Notes: generated by a model from the sequence alone, not told the origin. A stretch of 64,000 nucleotides of DNA from Trichosphaerium sp. ATCC 40318 (GCA_038496445.1 JALMLS010000277.1:186001-250000), one strand, 5' to 3'. Counted from the first letter of the stretch, positions 34,701-46,755 are shown. Made by a program: numbers and translations.

Positions 34701-35625
34701 TACTATCTCTATTTGTTCTTCTATAGCTTTCAATGTATCTTCAGTACTTAGTGGCTACCAGTGATTAGGGCTTCATAGAAAAAGTATATTCGTTAAGTAC
34801 TGGTAACACTAGCCACATTGACTGTGAAGGAAGAATTGATTGAGCATCATTCGGCAAGAACAGGGTCTCATGAACAGAGAATAGCGGCAATAGGTTCTTT
34901 CCTCCAACGCTGTGTGGTTGTAGCATAAGAGACCATAGGAAGTTAAGTGTTTTACACTTTGAATTGTGCACCCTTCCGTGTTGCAGAATTTGATTGAATT
35001 CGTCAATCATTACAACAACAGAAAAGTTATTCGTCTTCCAATACTCCTCGAATACCTCCTCTACACAACTTTAAAACAATTTTAAATAGTAACATGTACC
35101 TATGGTAGGTTTATTATTACCCAGGGCAGCTTGAATAGCGTGTAATATAAACACATGTGAATCTAGAGCGAGTTTTGTTGATAAGTTAAAGGCAGTTTGT
35201 TGAACAACAGATATTTACCTTCTGCACCACAGCTCTTCTGACCATTGATGAAAATGAACTTAGAGTGTAGCAAATGATCCTTTACCCACTGTTCTAAATC
35301 TTGATTTTCGTTAAAATGACCATCAGCAACCAATGTGCGCATGGACTCCTCAAGATTCTTCAAAAATTGTGTTTTCCCTGTAACGTAGCTATTACCATCA
35401 AAATAAATTTCGAGATGTGATTCATACCACTTCCAAAATATTGGGCTAGAAACGGCACAGACAAGTTTGCCGTTTCACAAGAGTCAAGTCTATTGTTCCT
35501 GTATGTGTACCAGTGTCTAGCAAGTTTCCGATATTGATTGATGCGAGGCCTCAATTGAAAAGGGAGGCTACCTTTTACTCAAGTTAAAACGCGTACATTA
35601 GTGTTAATGAATACCTATGCAGCAT
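31725..35625 (-). pseudogene. RHS/CRN-type P-loop NTPase with nuclease-like C-terminus, copy 1 (probably decayed)
   Basis: ATG 35625. Walker A is split by an intron: QYFGSG joined to GKTQFLKNL; Walker B is VVVMIDEFNQIL. Further NTPase motifs are MWLVLP, LIVAGLPRMVNYF and FFRLLDDAYGEML. This layout is that of the P-loop NTPases shared by trypanosome RHS and oomycete/fungal CRN proteins. Downstream, the segment before GEAK reads LEPERSW, where copy 2 has IEPDFTD, so the acidic residue expected in a PD-(D/E)xK nuclease is lost. A 1-nt deletion relative to copy 2 (about 32,645-32,680) shifts the frame to a stop. The last exon encodes a Lys/Arg-rich tail, likely a nuclear localisation signal. Several junctions are provisional. 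Functional only if the NTPase half is expressed alone. Confidence 0.6.
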
Positions 35626-35875
35626 TGTAGGAACGATATAGACATTGTAGTGGTATAGTTATAGTTTATTCCTGAAGTGTAATACCAATAAAAAGAAGCG
35701 GTGCGAACGTTGTAGCAATTGGATTTAAGCTTTTTTAAATAACTGAGTTAAGTCAACGTTCTTTCAATCAAATTACATTCTGGTAACAAGGCATGTAAAG
35801 ATACTCAAGAGGAATAAACAAACACGTATATAGTAGTATGGGTACAACGACTTAGTGTCTTGATTGATTACCAAC
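31725..35875 (-). repeat. Inverted repeat, left arm (partner at 49905-54065)
   Basis: This arm holds NTPase copy 1 plus about 250 bp upstream of its ATG. Reverse-complemented, it aligns with 49905-54065 over its whole length. Identity is very high in the NTPase part and visibly lower toward the 3' end of the gene. Homology starts near TTAATCAATCAAGACACTA (reverse strand here) and ends at the stop codon. No terminal inverted repeats or target-site duplications were seen. Confidence 0.85.
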
Positions 35876-35922
35876 AACCTCAAAGAAGAAAACTCAACAA
35901 CCTTTTATTCGGATTTGTTTAT

Positions 35923-36801
35923 TTACTGTCTTTGTATCTGCTGACAAAATAACACATCAACAACTATACCTAGCTTCTCTATATCAAGGTATGCACACCT
36001 ACGAATCCTTTTCTTGAGCATACCAAGTCTTTTAAGGGTCCATGTAGCACGCCTGATATCTCGTACAGCAATCTTTGCATACTTTGGAGTGTAATCTTGA
36101 GTATCACAATCTGATCTGAAAATTGTAAAATCAGGACCAGCGCCAAGTTGCCACGTGCATTTTCTGCTATCTGTAGTACATGCTGTTTTCGTGTCGTCAG
36201 TACCGGTAACAGGAGAGAACAATCTAGAGTAGTTGATTACAGCATTAGGCCAAGCATTTGTGGATATTGCAACTCCAACTTCTTCGGCATACTGAACACC
36301 AAGGGTTCCTCCGTTACTTCGAAGTAACCTGTTCCAAAGTAATAACCGTACATTACTAGCGTCAAAGAAGAAGTAATCCGTAAAAAAAGTAAGCATACCA
36401 CCACTGAAGATATCATCAAAATCAAGTAAGTTCGTATTAGTAAAAGTAGGTAAGTCAAGTCTGAAGAATGATAAATTTCTTGATGCCAGTCCATCGAAAA
36501 GATTCGTGATATTATCACCGACTTGCTGGAATGATACACCTCTTATATCACGAATGATTTCAAAGTTTACGTTACCAGCACTGAAACCACCGCTGACAAA
36601 ACCTCCGAAATCTGCGAAAGGAAAAGCTACTGGTAATCCAAGAACTTTTGTAAAAAAAGCATGTGTTTTATTCAGTTGCTCCAATGTAGCATTAGGTCCG
36701 TTCAATAGAAAGTGGTCTATTTGTTCAACTACAGCTTGTGACTTTGTAATTAAACAAAGCAAAATAAATGCTATAGAAAACAATAGAGAAAGAGTACGCA
36801 T
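35923..36801 (-). CDS. Secreted VOC (glyoxalase-like) fold protein
   Basis: Intronless, 292 residues. A signal peptide (MRTLSLLFSIAFILLCLITK, cleavage near SQA) is followed by VEQIDHFLLNGPNATLEQLN and THAFFTKVLGLPVAFPFADF, the opening beta-alpha pattern of vicinal-oxygen-chelate domains (D-H at the first metal position, then F....LGLP). GGFSAGNVNFEIIRD fits the next strand. The second half has four cysteines (ACTTDSRKCTW, SDCDTQ). The family includes glyoxalases and dioxygenases; a catalytic role is not demonstrable here. The gene stops 48 bp from the edge of the inverted-repeat arm. Confidence 0.6.
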   Translation of the reverse strand: MRTLSLLFSIAFILLCLITKSQAVVEQIDHFLLNGPNATLEQLNKTHAFFTKVLGLPVAFPFADFGGFVSGGFSAGNVNFEIIRDIRGVSFQQVGDNITNLFDGLASRNLSFFRLDLPTFTNTNLLDFDDIFSGGMLTFFTDYFFFDASNVRLLLWNRLLRSNGGTLGVQYAEEVGVAISTNAWPNAVINYSRLFSPVTGTDDTKTACTTDSRKCTWQLGAGPDFTIFRSDCDTQDYTPKYAKIAVRDIRRATWTLKRLGMLKKRIRRCAYLDIEKLGIVVDVLFCQQIQRQ

Positions 36802-37334
36802 GATAATCTCAACACGTGGGTTTGGTTAGGATGTGAACGTGATTTTTTGGTGGAGGTTTAAGTTAACTGTTGGACTTAACTTTGGCTCCGGCATGATTGT
36901 TTGCCCGCAATCTGCTAATGCACTTGGTATTTAATATAACTGGATACCCGAATTCTCAAATATTCACCTTGTCTGGGTAACTTTTGGCTGAACAAACTGT
37001 TACTTAAGCAAAACGTGATTTGACGATTTTCTTGTGTTTATGGTAACAGGTTTACCCGAGAAGGTAATTTATGTTTGAAAATTACAACAAAAACCAAGCA
37101 GCATTCACCAAATATCAAATAGGTGAGGGGTGTTTATGGGTTTTCTGTGATTTAATTTTAACACAGTTCGGGTGTGGGTTTGCTTTCAACTTTGGACGTC
37201 CTGACACTAGCATAAATTTAACCCTAGGCGATAGTATGCTTTCCTTTGGCAATAATACGATGAGTATTTCTCACGACAGATAATTTATTTGTATCAAAAA
37301 AGGAAGAATGAAAAATCAAGTTATTGTACTGGTT
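36802..37334. other. Intergenic gap
   Basis: About 530 bp between two minus-strand genes. A 70-codon plus-strand frame (37071-37283) lacks splice partners or recognisable motifs; I see nothing else. Confidence 0.35.
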
Positions 37335-38513
37335 CTATGCCTTGGCATTATTAACAACTTTTGCATTTGGATTTGGTGTACTAGGTGCAACCTCTGGTTT
37401 TTTATGTTGTCGTCTAAGCATTTGTTAATACATGTCATAGCGAAAGCAATTTCTCAAAAAAACCAGAAAACTGTTTAAAATGAAAACAAACTACAAAAAA
37501 GAAAGTATCACATACCCCATAAGAACGCGCTCAAGTTGTAAAGGTGCTATAACCATAGGACAATATTTTGGCTCAATAGGATGAAGAGTACTACTTGCCA
37601 AAAGAATCTCACTAACAGTAAAGCGAGCGAATTCATCATCTTTGAACTGAGCAAGCACGTGCTTTATAGCGTCGCCCTTGTTTTAAATGGTAAATACCAA
37701 ACAATCTATGTATTCATATATACCTGTTCTGGCTTTATATACACATCTGACCAACGTGCAATAGTAATATGAGGACTCCAACGTTCTTCTTCTATCTCAA
37801 TTCCTGCTTCCTTCCATTTCGTTTGTAATTCTGAGTGAAGGGTATTTATTTCTTCTCTACCGTCTCCTATACCGAGCCATAGCTTGAAAGCTTCGTCAGA
37901 ATACCTTCATATACATTATAACATACCACTCGGGGCTTTGCTGGTCTTGGGAATACACCAACGCCTTTGATACCGACTTGAAAAGGTTTCATGTTTTTTG
38001 TTGTTTTAACCATGATTTCTGACGCTTTTTTAAAGGTTTCTGGCTATTACAGGTTAGCAAATAATGACTGAAGCGAGTGTCACTGCTTGTAAGCGTCAAA
38101 CCTCTTGTAATTTGGATCCAAAGTATTGAAGGGTAAGGTGAATGTTATACTCACTCGTCCAGTTGATTTTTTGGTTACTTGGTAGCTTTGAACGAAGATC
38201 GCTTTGTGTTCGTTTTATTCCTTCCATACAGTGCGCATTAGATGGCCACACGCCAACGAAATGCCTACCCGGCATCAATAGGTGTTACAGTGTCGGGCGA
38301 AATAATTTAACAATACTATTAACGTATTACGCGCCCCTGGTTCACTACGTACCTCGAAACTGAACCGCCATCATTTGCATAATGTCGCACTGAGGCGGAT
38401 GTAGAAGCTCTAGTACTACTAGTGGTAGTACAACTGCATGCCAAGCGATTACGTGATGCCACCCGTAAGAACATTATGGACAATACAAACAGAAAAAAAA
38501 CAACGACTTTCAA
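37335..38513 (-). CDS. 2H phosphoesterase (LigT / RNA cyclic phosphodiesterase type) with an N-terminal hydrophobic leader
   Basis: Start ATG 38513: MKVVVFFLFVLSIMFLRVAS is a signal peptide or anchor, followed by a Ser/Thr-rich linker. Splicing joins GGSVSR to HFVGVWPSNAHCMEGIKRTQ, the LigT/2H start. The two catalytic H-x-T motifs are present: YNIHLTLQYFGSKLQE, and RWSPHITIARWSDVYI two exons later. Between them lie KPFQVGIKGVGVFPRPAKPR and LWLGIGDGREEINTLHSELQ, as in RNA 2',3'-cyclic phosphodiesterases and AKAP7-like proteins. The last exon ends VNNAKA at 37335. These enzymes hydrolyse 2',5' or cyclic phosphates; a secretory leader is unusual. Confidence 0.83.
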
Positions 38514-38837
38514 AAAACAGCGAAATTTCTTATTTTATACATTAAACCACAACCACTTTGATCTATCCTACAATACAAATATGTTTTCTGGGCGAGGGAT
38601 GCTGTTTAGAAATGGTGAACTGCCAAGCCTCAACCAACGTTTTTTTTTTTTGAATGTGTTAAACTTTGGTTTTGTTGGCTTTTCTGGCGTCTAGAGATAC
38701 CACTTATTCAAACTGGTATTGCTGAACACTAGCTAGTATTTGTACATCATTGACGTGTGATGGTGCTCTTTGATAGTGGGTGATATGTTTGAAACATTGG
38801 TATTTTCTAATTGCAGCCCTTTGGACCAAAAACGAGA
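38514..38837. other. Intergenic gap
   Basis: 324 bp between the 2H phosphoesterase start and the end of DWY-repeat protein B, both minus. It contains T-runs near 38,640 and no supportable gene. Confidence 0.35.
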
Positions 38838-40218
38838 CTATGTTGATGGAGCTTCAACACATTTTCTAACAGCTTTTATGAGCCACCTACCAGCAAATTA
38901 TTAGCAACAAACAGCATGATAGTTTTTTTTTTTGAAGGTATGAACTCTAGAAAGTACCTTTGTTTACTTCGCTTCCCTATCAGCTTAAATCTATCCCAGT
39001 CCCATGAAACGTTGGGATAAACCAAACGCAATACTCGGTGATAATATCTAATAAAACCTCCTGCCCCAAAGTATTCAGCAAGTTGCTTCTGAGACACGTG
39101 ATACCTGTTTGACATAGACTCTATCAATAACAAAAATACAACAAAAAAAAAGAAAGAGGTTACCATGCATCCATGTTGCTTTCTTCATTAATGTCGAAAT
39201 GATGTGCCAGCTTCTCGAGAAATTTCCTCTGTGTACTCTTACTGAACCAGCAAGGTCTTACATAACGCTTAAGTTTAGGTCCTGAGTTCGGTGCCAAAGT
39301 ATTTAAAGCAAACTCAAGATCATGATTGTATCTAAAGAATATCTGTTTGTCAATACAAAACCCAACCTTCGTTCATGTAAATCAAGACATTACCTCTTTA
39401 CAATGGATCTCATTGCTGCATATTTACTACCAATAATATCAATCTTTTTCCAGTCATCAGCACAACAGACATTTAGTGTATCAGCAAGTCCATGTAGTGC
39501 TTGTTTTTGATTTTCTAAACTGTCCCAATATCCATTTGGAGCTGCTCTGTATCACTATAAATTATATCATAAATACAACTAATACGTACCTAAACAACCA
39601 CGGCTTCCAATCATACTCTGGATAAATTGTTTTGAGGGCATCGTACACAGAACCGTTGTGACTAAAAAAACGTTTCAACTTTCTTTTTTTCACAATTGCA
39701 ATAAAAATGTATTATTAAAGCTATCAGTGTTACTTACACGTTCACTGCTATGTTTCCACATGGTTGCTTTACAATTTCACGCAAAGAAACGTTGTACCAA
39801 GCGTCAAAAGTTCTGACTTTGAACTTCTTGCCAATGTCTTCGAAAAGCTGCCTTCTGTTCTTTAATGCATCCCAATGGCCATTCGGTATACCTCTTTGCG
39901 TTGTTAGGCATATTAGACGAGTTTGTAACAAACAGTACTTGAACAAGTGCGTCTTCCATTTAAAATTGGGATACAGCGTTGAAATACACTTAGGTATTGA
40001 TGCACCATAACTTGTAATGGTTTAGAGCGTTAAACGTTAAAAAGATAAACTAACAAGTAATCTACAATGTGACGCCCTCCAAGGTCAGATATGATAGGTC
40101 CTGATACTTTATACCAACCACTGGCTGTGCGAATTTTCAGAACTTGCGCACACTCGTCAAAGAACTGCCGTTGGTTCTCTATGCTCTTCCAGTATCCTTT
40201 AGCTCGCCTTACTAGCAT
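38838..40218 (-). CDS. DWY-repeat protein B: four tandem repeats
   Basis: ATG 40218 (MLVRRAKGYWKSIENQRQFF). Four units similar to the protein at 25299-27741: a YW or HW start, 'ENQRQFFDE', then SGWYKV, DAWYNV, DDWKKI and DAWYHV; the GG step is LGGRHIV in unit 1, altered in units 2-3, and GAGGFI in unit 4. Ends are YPNFKWKTH, YPEYDWKPWLF and YPNVSWDWDRF. The C-terminus GKRSKQRWLIKAV mirrors SQQRWLVEHA of protein A. Same intron logic. The two genes are paralogues on opposite strands 11 kb apart; B has fewer and more degenerate repeats. Function unknown. Confidence 0.75.
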
Positions 40219-40684
40219 TGTCGCTTGTTAAACGTCAATATCATGGCAGGCAACTCTCAACGTAGGGTGTTACTATACACTAGTTAATTTGGCTATTAGG
40301 GAGAAAAGTCATGATTTGTTCAACGTCAAACTCATACTAGTCTTCGTAAACACATGAAAAGCACGTGCGTCTATGAAACTCAAAGCAATTATCATTCGCT
40401 TATCTTTTTCATCTACGGCCATGCAACCTGATGGCAGATGATACTTTAAGGCCTGCATAGCTCACATTTGAACGACAAATCAATATCGGGAATCTCTAGT
40501 CAATGCCTCCATCTGTTATACAATCACATGTCGATAGTTATTGTAATGTATTTATAAAAAAGTTACCATTTTAAGTGCAAAATAAACCATAAGTTGAGAA
40601 ATCAAACTCAGAAGTCTTAGTTTTTTATGTACAATTTCTTTCTTTTCAACATACTTAATGTTATTTCATTTTAACTCTTTATAA
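40219..40684. other. Intergenic gap
   Basis: About 470 bp between the kinase stop (40685) and the DWY-repeat B start (40218). No gene seen. Confidence 0.35.
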
Positions 40685-43600
40685 TCAATTTGATTTAGTA
40701 CTTTTATGTATAGATTCCAAAGATGAAAGAATCTACAAAGAATAAATAAACATAACAGAGCAACCCACAAAAACAGAAGAGAAATAATTGTAATATGAAA
40801 AAAAAAAACACAAACAAATACATACTCTATCACAAGAAGGACGTCTGATTTGCTGACCCGACCAACACTGTCCAATAAGTGATTTTAATTCAGGTAGCAT
40901 ATTCGCATCCATAGTAGGACGTAATCCTTCACTGGCCTATAAAAAACAAAGTGAGTAGTTGAAACTTGAGTTGTAATTCAATTAACAAATGAACTTATCG
41001 AAAAAAATACACGTGACTTGGCACGTGAAAAATCTTACCTGTACAAGAACTTGCATCTCCATTGGATATTGTTTTTCATACTCTTTAAAAGGACCTTCGT
41101 AATGTCCTTTTATTTGACGTGTGAAAAGCTCCCAAAGAATAATACCTAAAACAAAAGGTGTCAACTTTCTTTCTTCAACCTTTGTTTTGAAAAAGTGTTT
41201 GCTTTAATACGCACTTAGAGAGTATATATCACTCTTGATAGTAAATCCCTTGCACTCAAATACTTCTGGTGCAATACAAACAAAAGTACCACGACACTTC
41301 ATAAGAGTGTCTTGAAATGTATCAGTGTTGAACCGTGATAAACCGAAATCACAGATTTTAATTTCCCAATCTTCGTTAACCTTTTAAACATAATCAGTAT
41401 CCTGGCGTCATACTTGTAAGCAACGTACCAATAAATTCCTACTCTTTAAGTCTCGATGAAGTATTTGGGGCTTATGAGAATGGAGAACACGAAGAGCCTT
41501 TGTTGACTGAATGGCAAAAGAGAAAACCCTATCCAGAGTAAACTCTACTTCTGGATCTGCCAATACATCATAAAGACTTCCACGCTCACAAAACTCCATC
41601 ACAAGACATAAACGCTCTTTTACACAAGCACCATAAAATTGTACAGCATTAGGGTCTCTTAGAGAGCTATTAAACAAAGGTTAGTCAAAATATAAAACAA
41701 AAGTATTGTCTTGTAATTTAGTACTTACACAAAGACTTCAAATTCACGTTGGAACTCGTCTTTATCCATTGCGTTATTTAATACTTTAATAGCGACTATA
41801 TTTTCTCCCATAAGAAGACCTTTGTATACAGTACCTACATGTAAGGTTAGAAGAAATTCAACGGACGGATTTATTGAAAACAAATGTTACGAACCTGAAG
41901 TGCCATCACCAAGTTGGTTATTAAATTCAATATCTTCTGGCTCAATCTCCCAAGTCCATGGTTTGTCATCTCCTGGACTCCTTGGAGATGGTGCGACAGT
42001 AACTGGCGCTTCCATTGGTTTACGTTTATCAATAGCCTTCTTCAAATAAAAGCGTATAGAACTAAAGACTAATTAATGTTTCTGTTATTAAAAACTACAC
42101 TTGCCTTTCTTTCTGTCTGAGATGTTTCCTCCTTAGAGCATTCTCTCTTTTCAGCTGCATGGATTCATCCTCTTACATAGATATTAATAAAAAAACAAAA
42201 ATAATCAGACAAACTTACTTAGTAGCTTGGTAGATGATGTTAAAATTGTTCTACAATGTGTCTCACTAGGTATAAGCTTGGCTAGTATTTCAGGTGTCAC
42301 ATCCTCCAATGTGTACAAGAACAAATCATTCCTAACAAACAGAGGTAGGTACTCAATAAGTCCAATATCTTTCAGCCAATCAGATAACGCTATAATCCCA
42401 TCAGCAACAAGAATCCTCAAAGAGAAGAAAAAAAATTAAAAAAAAATAAAACGAACCCAAACAATCATTAATACGTCCTACAATCATCTTAAACCCTTGT
42501 TCTTGAGCCAATTCACATGGTGTCTTTCCTTCCGCGCCTAATTGCAAAATTACAAATCAAAAGAAACACCCTGTCAGCAAAAAAAAAGCGTACTTTTGAT
42601 CGTAACATCAGCTCCACAAACCAAAAAGTACGTTACTAAATCTTCACGTCCTAGTCTCACAGAATAGTGAAGTGGTGCTTCTCCCTTTTTATTCACTATA
42701 CAAACAAGAAGTAAGCATTTAAAAAGAAAATGTCAAAAGAAGCTCAAAAAGCTAAAATCCCAAAGAAGTATTTGGGAAAAAAACGAACCTATGTCCGGAT
42801 CTGCTCCGTTGTTGAATAAAATATCAAACACTGTATGTTTAAGAGACATATTAAATACAGCTAAGTGCATTGGTGTCTCTCCATAATCATTTTGAGCGTT
42901 GATTTGTGTTTTACGAGAAAGAAACAATTCGAAAGGTTCAGTCGAATTCGATTTATAGTTTTTGCATAGATAATGAAATGCTGTATTGCCACGTTTGTTC
43001 TTCATCATAACATCAATATCAGGATGCTCAAGAAGTATTTTAAGACACTTTACTGTCTCTTCTGTCCAGAGCTTACGTATAACAGCGTTATGAAGAACAG
43101 TCTCGCCATTATCATCTTGTCTATTTAGACCATATATTTTTTTCTTACCAGCAAGAATAGATTCTATTTTCTTTACATTGGACTCTTGCACAGCCTTGAA
43201 AAGCTGGTTCATTGATTGCTTTGTAGCATCCATTAGCATTTCTTTGAGTTTACGATCATTTTTTGTCCTACCCTGCAAAGTTGTTGTCAAAACAAATCAA
43301 AAAAAAACGAGAAAAAAAAAGTATTAATTTTTGACATTGTTCTAACTTGGCATGGTATTGTTCAAATATAACCACATATTATGACCATACCAATGTGCGA
43401 ACAGGGAAAATGAATGCGCGTATATGAAGGTCACCAGTTACATCATCTGTCAACTTGATTGGTTCAAGCTCTAAAGCATTGTGTTAGTTGCAAATGGGTT
43501 TTTCACTTCGTGTACCTAACCACAAATCTACCTCCTTGCCTGGCTCTATATCATCTAGGTCGAGCTCAACCATACCCATACGATCGTCCTTGAACGTTTT

Positions 43601-44174
43601 TAGATACAGAGAAAACGTAATTCGCGGGTTTTGTTCTAACGAACCTGACTAAACTTATCCTTGTCGAATACTTTAAATACTATCTCAGTAACGCGTTTGG
43701 GGTTGTATTTACTACGTTTATCATAGCTAATTAGCAAAACGTATCTTATTACAAGTTACGTACAATTCGAAGACTTCCACCTGCGATCCGATACCCCAAA
43801 CAGGATTTAAAGTGCAATTAATTGTTTTGGTCTTTTTTTTAAATTTGCCAACTGTGACAGTTACGTATGGATCAGATAACCCATTACTATATGTATGAGC
43901 GCCATTAAAAAACAAAAATACGCACTCGTCCATAGAGATCAAGTCACGCCCCTCAATTACTACAGAACGCAGTCAATATCCGAAAGGTTGAATACTAGTG
44001 TAAAATGGAGTTCGCCCGTTAAACGTTGGGTCTCTACCAATTAAAGAATGTGCTGGTGGCCCATACACTACGCCTTCGCCTCATACCTTCTACACGAATA
44101 CGCCGGTAGGTCTTCATACTCATGAGCTTACTGCGAGAGCTCAATATCCTACTCTTAACACTAACCTTACTCAT
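40685..44174 (-). CDS. C2-ankyrin-SAM-TKL protein kinase
   Basis: ATG 44174. Domains in order: a C2 domain ([64 protein letters not shown]); ankyrin repeats ([55 protein letters not shown]); a SAM domain ([33 protein letters not shown]); a basic coiled stretch; and a TKL-type kinase domain with [11 protein letters not shown] (glycine loop), NIVAIKVLN (catalytic Lys), [27 protein letters not shown] (catalytic loop), ICDFGLSRF (DFG), [20 protein letters not shown] (APE) and [16 protein letters not shown]. All catalytic residues are present, so it should be active. Ankyrin/SAM/TKL kinases are common in amoebae. C2 suggests calcium or lipid-dependent membrane recruitment. Confidence 0.85.
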
Positions 44175-44311
44175 CTAGCCCCAATCAACCAAGCTCGTGA
44201 CGTGATGAAAAGTTAGACTTCTAAAGAATTCTGTCGATTTTTTTGCGTCAAATATTGTTTTATGATTTTTATTACTGTACATTGGTTTTTTAAAAGTTTT
44301 TAAGTAAATAC

Positions 44312-45721
44312 TCACGCGCCAAATCTTGTGCGAAACATTTTAAAAAATGACGCTAACTCTTGTTCCACATTATGTACACCAGTAGCTGTCACAGTAGGTC
44401 TAGAACCTAGTCTATCATACTCCCTAATGAAACTAATTAACAATGTGATTTCGACAGTGTAGCTTACCTCTTCATTGTTGGATCTGTCAGTGTGGTGTAA
44501 GCTTGATTAAGTACTTTAAACGCCTCTGCTGCACCTTAATAAAATATAAGCAAACGAACAAATGAACAAGGAAGTATACCTGGTGCTTTGTTTCTATCTG
44601 GGTGTACGTGCAATGCAGCTTTTCTAAATTTCTTTTTCATTTCAGCAGCCGACTCATTGCGTGTAACCTTCAGCACTTGGTAAAAGTCGGTGCAATCAAG
44701 CATGGTGTCAACCTCGCGCTTTTGATCAACAGTATACTCGTCATTTGTTTGTGCAATATCAATATACTTACGGCGTGGTAATTGCACTATACTACCAACA
44801 TCAACCTACACAAAAGTCAATAAGATACGGTGTAATCCCTTTTTTTTTATCGTACCACAGGTGGTGCCTCACGTGCTTCCTTTAACTTTTCTGCCTTTAA
44901 ACGAGCAGCCTCTTCTTTGAGTTTTGCAGTTTTTGCATTCAGTTGAGCAACATACCGGCTTGTCTCAGCTTGAGAATTTCGGAGTTCAGCTGTATTAAAA
45001 TGGATCTTATACATAGGCTCAAACCTCCTCTTTTTAGCAGAAGATTTCGGTGGTTGAGTTCTAGATCCTCCTGTGTTGAGCTTCGTTGATGATGGCTTCT
45101 GAGGAGCAAGATTAACAAATCTGTACACCCGAGGTTGTGTTGACTTCCTTGGTGCTGGTGATGACCGTTTAGGTTGTGACCTTTGTTTTGGCTTATTATG
45201 GGAACTATTACTCATTGATGCATTTGACGTAAGAGGCGAGGAATAGTTTGAAGTGTAGCTTGTTTTTGGTTTCAGTGCACTTTTACGGATTTTAAACGGG
45301 TTTCGTATTTTATCTTCTACCGACGTGAAACGTGCTGAGGGACTAGGCGGTGCTAAAATAAAATTAAAATGACACGTAAAAAAATTTTCAAGCGTGCCAT
45401 GTACTCTTTGCTTTGTACTACGCGTGTAAGTTGGAATAGTGCTTGTGTATTGAGAACTAGGCCATGAGAAAGCCTCTGTAGTTGTAGATTGCCGTTGAGA
45501 CTCTCCTCGTTTTAGTAGCTCGTCTGTAGCGCGCTCAGGGTCACCACCTAACAATTGTGTTTAGCAGTTATTCTACATTGCCGCTATTATGTACCACATG
45601 ATGTAAGAACTTCGTGAAGCGTGTCTAATGGTATATTGGGAAATGAGGCTTTCAGAAACTAGAGAATGATTAACTACGCTATCGTTTGTGCTGATCTACG
45701 CACCTCCCATTTATCAGACAT
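44312..45721 (-). CDS. CUE-domain J-protein (Hsp40 co-chaperone)
   Basis: Start ATG 45721: MSDKWEFLKASFPNIPLDTL spliced to ATDELLKRGES, a CUE (ubiquitin-binding) domain with the FP and LL motifs. A long Ser/Pro/Lys-rich linker with a coiled coil follows (AKLKEEAARLKAEKLKEARE). The C-terminal J domain has DFYQVLKVTRNESAAEMKKK, FRKAALHVHPDRNKAPG (HPD intact) and FKVLNQAYTTLTDPTMKR, then a short tail to 44312. J domains stimulate Hsp70 ATPase; CUE plus J suggests delivery of ubiquitylated clients to Hsp70. It is divergently paired, 142 bp apart, with the Hsp70 escort gene at 45864. Confidence 0.85.
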
Positions 45722-45863
45722 GAAGCTTCATACAATAGTCGGTTTTTGTTGAAAATAAAAAACTGGTAGAATTCAGAAATAATTTAAAAAAAGGTGAAAA
45801 CATCGCCACATTGAACTCAGACCGGCAAGAGTAATAAATAGCGTATTTTACACAAGCAAAAAG
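45722..45863. promoter_or_regulatory. Divergent promoter between CUE-J protein and DNL zinc-finger genes
   Basis: Only 142 bp separate the two ATGs, which face away from each other. Shared regulation of two Hsp70 co-factors is a reasonable inference. AT-rich; no heat-shock element is obvious by eye. Confidence 0.5.
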
Positions 45864-46755
45864 ATGTTAGGATACAAAGGAATGCGCTGTGCCATGCGAT
45901 ACTCAAATACGCATTGTAAGAGGTCTAACATCGCAAAGATGAATGTTACTGTATCAAACAAAAACACAAGGTTCGAACGACCTACTTTCATAACCTTACG
46001 CAGTAAAGGGTAGTTTTAAGAGCAAAGCAGACATTTTCAGCGCCATTGAGGCAGCATTTCATTTTCTCGGACTTATCGCTTAGACGCCACTCGAAACTCG
46101 GCTCCTTTAACACCTCTCGTTGGTATTGTACGTTACATCATAATGTTAGCGTTGTAATAAATGACAGGTTCAACAGCACCTTCAAACGAGGCTAGTATAG
46201 GACAAGTAGAACCACAAATGGCAGTACGCGCTTCAGTATTCAATACCATGTTATCTTAACCTCTTCAAACCAGGCAGTATTTACTTGTAAAAAGTGTAAA
46301 ACGCGAACAGCCAAAACTTTCTCAAAAGAATCTTACACTAGTGGAATTGTCATTGTTACATGCCCAGGGTATGACACTACAAAAAAAAAATTATTACAAG
46401 TTGTCCAACATATTGCTAGGTGTAAAACAAATCATCTCCTGGCAGATAATATAGGATGGTTTCATGATAATAATAAAAATGTTGAAGATTTCTTAAAAGA
46501 ACAAGGAGAACAATACAGAAAAGGTTTGTATAGATTTAATTAGTACATGTGCTGATCTTAGTCTTACCAATTAATTCGTTCTTAGGTAAGCTCGGAGATA
46601 TACAGATATCAGCAAAAGAGTTTGACATGGTAAAAAAGAGCTTTGTCGAACGTGTTGAACAAATACCTCGGTTAAAGACACAAATTGGTGAGAAGCCATT
46701 GGCAGATGCAAAAGCGGTTGAGAATAAGGAGAAAAATGATGCAGTTACTGAATAA
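45864..46755 (+). CDS. DNLZ: DNL-type zinc-finger protein (Zim17/Hep1/DNLZ), mitochondrial Hsp70 escort protein
   Basis: ATG 45864 (MLGYKGMRCAMRYSNTH), an Arg-containing amphipathic leader spliced through two small exons (ATRNSAPLTPLV, GSTAPSNEASIGQVE), fits a mitochondrial targeting sequence. The core exon has FTCKKCKTRTAKTFSKESYT and IVTCPG joined to CKTNHLLADNIGWF, giving the four zinc cysteines as two CxxC motifs, and the DNL family signature H-L-x-A-D-x-x-G-W-F. An acidic/Lys-rich tail ends at 46755. Family members keep mitochondrial Hsp70 soluble. It lies directly upstream of an ER Hsp70 gene and divergently from a J protein. Confidence 0.88.

Noticed and set aside
31725-35875. Inverted repeat arms as a transposon
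   Set aside because: No transposase, reverse transcriptase, terminal repeats or target duplication; each arm is simply one gene with its upstream flank.
37071-37283. 70-codon plus-strand frame
   Set aside because: No homology pattern, no splice partners, and no signal beyond chance in AT-rich DNA.
45965-45990. GGTTCGAAC as a tRNA B box
   Set aside because: No matching A box or cloverleaf around it; no tRNA was found in the window.
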